A stretch of 64,000 bases of DNA from NCBI GenBank assembly GCA_032622095.1, contig CP136066.1:107343319-107407318 (forward strand), in the 5' to 3' direction. The translations under genes were made by a program, and so were the position numbers. Under the pieces are notes generated by a model, which was not told where the DNA came from, did not search any database, and worked only from the letters and a program-made list of their open reading frames with translations. Below, piece after piece: positions 45,442-64,000 of the stretch. This DNA comes from Siphonodentalium dalli. Lineage: Eukaryota; Mollusca; Scaphopoda; Gadilida; Siphonodentaliidae. Position 1 is the first letter of the stretch. Each line of letters starts with the position of its first letter.

Positions 45442-45558
45442 TATACATATTACAGATAGTATACAAAGTTGTAGTATAGGGTCTTTGAATGATAAAACTA
45501 TCTGCATATCTTTGAATAAAATAATAAATAAAATCTGCCACCAATGGCAGTTTTCATT

Positions 45559-45809
45559 TTAACCCTTTCATGATGGTGCAGTATTAAAGATCCTGTGCCA
45601 GTTCATTCACTTAAATATGCGAGTCTCCCATAAGGAGCCTTCTATATATAAGAGAATCCACAGGCTTACAAGGTCAAGGAAAATATTGTTAGGCCAATGT
45701 ATTCTCTTATATATGCGAGGCTCCCTAAGGGAGACTCACATATATAGGAGAATGCATTGGCATAGGGTTTTCGCAAAATTTCAGGAAGTTCCCGTCACGG
45801 AAGGGTTAA
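45559..45809. mobile_element. TTAA element, family A
   Basis: TTAACCCTTTCATGATGGTG to CGTCACGGAAGGGTTAA. The interior is inverted relative to the copy at 41667. Confidence 0.9.
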
Positions 45810-45959
45810 TTGCACATAATAAGTTATTGTTGATGATTGCCAGTAACATGGTGTGACATTAATGCCTTGGAGTCCACCAAGTACCGGTAACCTAATCCCA
45901 ATTTTAAATATGCTGTGTAATCTAATCATTGTATTAGAGATCCTGTCTTGCCTAATCCC

Positions 45960-47125
45960 TAGTCCAAGTCTTCTTGTACTAAAACCAGCTAAGATATTGG
46001 GATGGCGATGCTGGTCTTTAGTCCAAGACCGCTTGTATACCAATCCTATGACACGACTTACGCCCACGATCTGTGGCGGGAATTTGTGGTGTATTTTACT
46101 CGATTTACCTAGCAAATCAATACATGATGCTATATACATCGGAAAGGCTTACATCTTATGGTCATAATGGTGTATAATAATCTAACTTTAATGTTAAATT
46201 ACACATAGAATATTCCGGTTGATTGCCACAAACATCGATTTGTTTCTCTGTTTGTTTACGTTTTAACCGAAAGCCGAAGTGGTCCGAATAAGTTCGGCAT
46301 AATCCGCTGTTTGTTCTGGGAATTCTACTTTCCGTTTCTATATATAGCGCGGGTTTTCCGAACAAAAATGGCGAAAACCGATCGCCCGAAAGTCCAGTTT
46401 TCTATGTGCTTTCAGAACAATTCCCGCACTAAAAACTTAATGACATAATGGAGGATCAGAACGGTAGTTTTGTTGACAATTTTCGCAAGCAACTTGTCAA
46501 AAGTGGAGCAAATTAGAACTCTTGTGTCTGACTTGCCATGCGTGTGATGTGCATTTTGACATCTGTGTTGATAAAATAATCGGAGAACCGAATCACACAG
46601 TTTCGAAATATAGTTCTTCCGTTTTAGTGGGACTTTTCAAACTTAAGGTTCATTTATTTAGTGTATTACATTTATATCTCCAATGTTTAATTAATCTATT
46701 TATTATTTTATTTATTGACACACATAATTACGATTACAATGGAGAATTCATCGTAATTTGCGTTGTTGTCCAAAATCTACGGAATATTTTCAACGGAAAA
46801 TGCCGAACACAGTTCGCGAGGTCAACCGAGTTCGCATACTTTTAAAAAATTGTAAACATTGAGGTAAATGTCTCTTTTCGCATTAAATTACCGTTTTAAA
46901 TTCACAACTGATGTGGGTTTCAGATAAAATAGCATGTCTTCTGCGGAAAATATCCGTTTATTGTCGCAATTGTGATATTTTATTTCATATAATTGTGGTT
47001 TTATTTGAGCGGGTCACTAACGCTTAAGTCGTGTCATAAGAATGCATGGGCCTGGAACTCGGACTAAAGACCAGCACCTCCATCCCAATATCTTAGCCGG
47101 CTTTAGTACGAGAAGACTTGGACTA
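45960..47125. mobile_element. Mutator-like element with 9-bp target duplication
   Basis: The ends TAGTCCAAGTCTTCTTGTAC and (right, inverted) TAGTCCAAGTCTTCTCGTAC continue as ~100-bp inverted repeats to tatgacacgactta. Both flanks are cctaatccc (45951-45959, 47126-47134), a perfect 9-bp duplication. Long TIRs with 9-bp duplication are the MULE pattern. No transposase is present. Interior segments recur at 18390-18700 and 22800-23060. Confidence 0.85.
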
Positions 47126-47182
47126 CCTAATCCCATGTGACAATGTCTGATTCATCCTAGACAAATCTGCCTTCTGAGAGTG

Positions 47183-47640
47183 ACTTAGGATTATAGTGTG
47201 CCTGTCATTTTTCAGAATGAGGTCCACAGAGGGTGAATTTAGAGATGCTATCCTGCACAGCGGGCTAGCATCACTAAATTCGCCCTCTGGGGACCTCATT
47301 CGGCTTGGGCCTCACCTTCTCTGGAAAGTCTCTTTATTATAAAATTTCTATAAAAGTTCTTCACATAGATTCTATTTCTTTTTTAGTTTAGTTTCTCTAT
47401 ATCGCCAAATTGGCATAAGACACATTGCATAATTGAGGTTCCCAATAGGTGTACATCACAATATTTATCATTTGGGAATTTCAATCTGAGTCTATGTCTC
47501 CCATAGCAGATGAGGCCATGCAGAATGAGGTCGCCATAGGATGAATTTGGTGATGTTAGCCTGCTATGCGGGATAGCGTCACTAAATTCACCCTCTGGGG
47601 ACCTCATTCTGCAAATTATAGGCACACTATAATCAGGCTT
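47183..47640. mobile_element. Hairpin element of the GAATGAGG family, copy 2
   Basis: Outer arms built on ATTATAGTGTGCCT at both ends, then CAGAATGAGGTCC. It ends about 50 bp downstream of the FER stop codon, so the FER 3' UTR probably runs through it. A minus-strand AATAAA lies within at about 47338-47333. Confidence 0.75.
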
Positions 47641-47692
47641 GGTGGAAATGTCAATGATAGAAGCATAATAATGAAGTGGAGCACAGCTGGTA

Positions 47693-61149
<13,457 letters not shown>

Positions 61150-61362
61150 CTTAAAGAGACAAAATAATACAAAATAAATTTTAAATGAATCAAACAGTAA
61201 AACTTGTTTCAATGCAGTTTAGTACAATAATATATGTGTAAATGGAAAAACAATCAAGATTCTTGTCGATGGATAAGCTATAAGATAAAATAAGTAATAG
61301 AATAAAAATGTATATTTTAATAAAATCAATCTATAACTTAAAAAAAAGTAATTAGAGACACG

Positions 61363-61625
61363 TTACCTCTTTCTTTACAGGAGCTTCCTGAAATTTTGCG
61401 AGAACCCTGTGCCAATGCTTTCTCTTATATATGCGAGTCTCCTATAGGGAGCCTCGCATATGTAAGAGAATACATGGGCCTAACAATATTTACCGTGACC
61501 TTGTAAGCCAGGGTATTCTCTTATTTCTGCAAGGCTCCCCATGGCAGACTTGCATATATAAGTGAATCCACTGGTACATGGTCTTTAATGCTGCACCAGC
61601 ACAGCTCCCATCATCAAAGGGTTAA
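61363..61625. mobile_element. Family A TTAA element with a decayed left tip
   Basis: The left end reads ttacctctttctttacagga instead of the TTAACCCTTTCATG consensus; the right end TCATCAAAGGGTTAA is normal. Both internal hairpins are present. Confidence 0.8.
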
Positions 61626-63550
61626 AATCATAATGGGCACAAATGTCAGCTATCAACCTGACAACTGAGTACCCAGGCACTTTGCCCAATGAAAGAACTT
61701 AGCATTGAACTAATATAGCAAAATTCCAATTGCACCAATCATACCATTTCAAGAAACAGAACATCTGAATTAGCACAATTGTAAATATTTACTTCTTAAT
61801 TTGGGACAAATTTTAGCAGACGATAAACAAACAGCAATGATTCTACAAACGAGAGTTGTTGCTGCATGTAATTCAAATAAATAATGAAGTTATAAAAATA
61901 GTTACTTTCTTATTTATTATGCGTTCACATTCCACAATCCTGGCAGAGAATTCCACATCACTTTAAGTCTAAAACTTTTATTATTCCATTTATACTAAAA
62001 AAAAAATCCTTTTTTATTTTCTCTTTAAGGGGTTTCCACGCCTGAGCTATGTTAGGAGGTGGAAAGTCTGGATGGACCTAAACAGAATTTTAACTACTTA
62101 ATTGTTAAGCTAGTTCACCACATGAAGGAATCTATGCTATCTGAATACCACATCAATCATATCATATAACAATAAAAATGTCCAAAATATGACTTCAATC
62201 ATAGTTTTAGAAGGGAAATTTTGGGAAGAGCATTCTCAGCAAGTATACAAATTGAGTGGAAATGAATAACTGCCATAAAATGTATATGATCTGAACTAGC
62301 AAAAGACTCGAATGGCAATTTAATCGAGATCAATACTACTTCAAGATACTCAACATTATGCTAGTTTATGATTTAGACAGACTTTGCGGACATATTGATA
62401 GAGCAACAGCAACGAATTACATTACACAATGGTAGTACATGTAGCTGTGGCGACTATGATCATGAATAACCAGCTATAGTCAACTATGAAAGTTCAATTT
62501 TGTGACTGACTGAATATTTAATAGAGACTAAACAGTTAATCATAATAGCCCTGTATAATTATGTTGCATGAGATATCCAGTTTTAGCTCCAATTCCACTA
62601 TTCAAATGCGGACCAGACAAAAATGCTGACATAATTCTAATACAAGCGGCAACTATCCACACATATATACATGTGTTCAATGACATTTGGTGAAACCAGT
62701 CTATATAACAAATGTTTCAAATTACCAAACTTTGCAATGAAATGATTCAACAGTTATTGGACTGAAATATGTTTAGTATGAATCTAAGGTTATCCAATCA
62801 TATATATGTAGTTATTGTAGTATATTAACACAGAGAATCATGCAAATATAAATATTCTAGACAGCACACAACAACTAAAACTGTTAATTCAACACAAAAT
62901 TGATCACAGGAAAAATCATAAGATGTATACAAAACAACAGCTGGGAATCCACACCCTCCAATGTCATCATTACTTTCAGATCCAGATTTAAACCTATAGC
63001 CCTTTGTATGCAGGTGTCAACTCCTCCATTTTAGCCCATTTCAAAGTTTTCTGACTAGACATATGCTGTCCAAAACCTTCGACCAATGAGAAGTTGAGGA
63101 TCAAGGGTAGCAACCACATTGAGTTACTCAGCGCTATTTAGGTTTTGCATTTTTGTTTTATTTGTTTATATATGGTCTATCTACAGTAATGCTCTAAGTA
63201 ATACTGTATTCCTATAACAAGTTCTCCCGGATCTAAAATAATAAATATGAATGGAAGACCCCTGTCTGGAAATGCTTCTATCAATTAATATTGACTTTAT
63301 ATCATATTTTATGGAATAATATACATACACTCAATTGGGGACATTTTACAGCTCGTTCAGAGCGTAGCTATAAATTCTAAAAATAATGATGAAAAATTGT
63401 CCCAATTGAATATCGCATTCTATAAGAAAACATTGACATAAAATCAATAATAATTGATAGAAATGTTTCCGGACATGTGTCTTAGACTTATATCTATTAT
63501 TTTATACCCCGGAAACTATATAAAAAGTATTAATAAGAAATAGATCATCT

Positions 63551-63720
63551 TTAACTCTTTCATGACTGGAGCTTCCTGAAAATTTACGAAAATCCTGTGC
63601 CAATGTATTCTCTTATATATGCAAGTCTCCCATAGGGAGCCTCGCATATATATAAGAGAACAAATTGCCCTAATAATATTTTCCTATAACTTGCAAGCCA
63701 GTGCATTCTCTTATGGGAGA
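63551..63720. mobile_element. Family A TTAA element, right-truncated
   Basis: TTAACTCTTTCATGACTGGA and the first hairpin are intact. It breaks after gccagtgcattctcttatgg. Confidence 0.8.
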
Positions 63721-63792
63721 TCAAGCTAACATCATTTAACAATAATTACAATTTATCATAACTTGTTATGAAAACTAATTTTAATGGATTTT

Positions 63793-64000
63793 TTAAAGAT
63801 GCATAATCCGAATTAACGCTCTCAAATTACTATTTCCTTGGCTTCGGGGGTAAAAAATATTTGATTTGGGTCGAGGAACCCACCCATCAAATTTCAGAGT
63901 GATCAGGTAATGATTTTTGAAATATATTATTTTTCCCCACCGATAATTTTAGTGGCCCAGTAAAAGGTCGACGAGAAGACGGTCTCGGACCAAATTGCGG
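63793..64000. mobile_element. Family C TTAA element, cut by window end
   Basis: TTAAAGATGCATAATCCGAA followed by the family blocks through ggaccaaattgcgg. It resembles the copies at 58107 and 23370 (a subfamily with aattaacgctc). Confidence 0.8.

Larger units (their letters stand above)
61150..64000 (-). other. FER: FER upstream intron, open at the window edge
   Basis: No further FER exon could be supported. Family A TTAA elements lie at 61363-61625 and 63551-63720, a 23-bp TA-element remnant at 63184-63206, and a family C copy runs off the right edge. The minus-strand phrase FRLKVMWNSLP near 61970 resembles a LINE reverse-transcriptase tail but is too short to call. Confidence 0.7.

Noticed and set aside
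61900-62080. Possible FER or LINE exon (minus: WNSLPGLWN-like, and HPDFPPPNIAQAWKPLK)
   Set aside because: The first resembles a reverse-transcriptase tail but is only about 20 residues; the second lacks a usable donor and any FER homology that I can recognise.

Overview
This is eukaryotic, metazoan DNA: split genes with clean GT-AG introns, AT-rich introns, and a very dense load of DNA transposons and their short non-autonomous derivatives. Two conserved animal genes can be assembled exon by exon. The absence of vertebrate repeats, together with tandem-core interspersed elements, tRNA-type SINE heads and TTAA hairpin elements, fits a marine lophotrochozoan, most likely a mollusc. The species cannot be named from sequence alone.

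Layout. Positions 113-188 (+) may be the last coding exon of an upstream gene. From 3099 to 24890 (+) lies a complete CHTOP (chromatin target of PRMT1) coding sequence: six exons, 250 residues, with N-terminal family motifs, an RG-rich centre and the duplicated acidic C-terminal motif. Its introns are filled with hAT, PIF/Harbinger-like, TTAA and long-inverted-repeat elements, a ~162-bp satellite and a dead CR1/L2-like LINE. From about 25000 to 47690 is a ~22.8-kb intergenic region with no gene I can support. It contains a 275-bp tandem duplication, nested hAT elements with a BED zinc-finger remnant, several tandem-core repeats and a Mutator-like element. From 47693 to 61149, on the minus strand, lie eight exons encoding the last 433 residues of a Fps/Fes/FER non-receptor tyrosine kinase (linker, SH2, complete kinase domain). 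Its F-BAR half should lie beyond the right edge. The two genes are convergent.

CHTOP links PRMT1-dependent arginine methylation to the TREX mRNA-export complex in the nucleus. FER/Fps is a cytoplasmic kinase acting at membranes, adhesion sites and microtubules. They are neighbours, not members of one pathway.

The most distinctive content is the transposon layer. There are several families of TTAA-flanked hairpin elements with shared TTAAC(C/T)CTTTCA-like tips, including a chain of elements that share single TTAA sites. Target-site duplications date stacks of insertions inside insertions. Three insertions abut splice sites; one TA-flanked element sits exactly in the GTA of a FER 5' splice site and now supplies its +4 onward bases.
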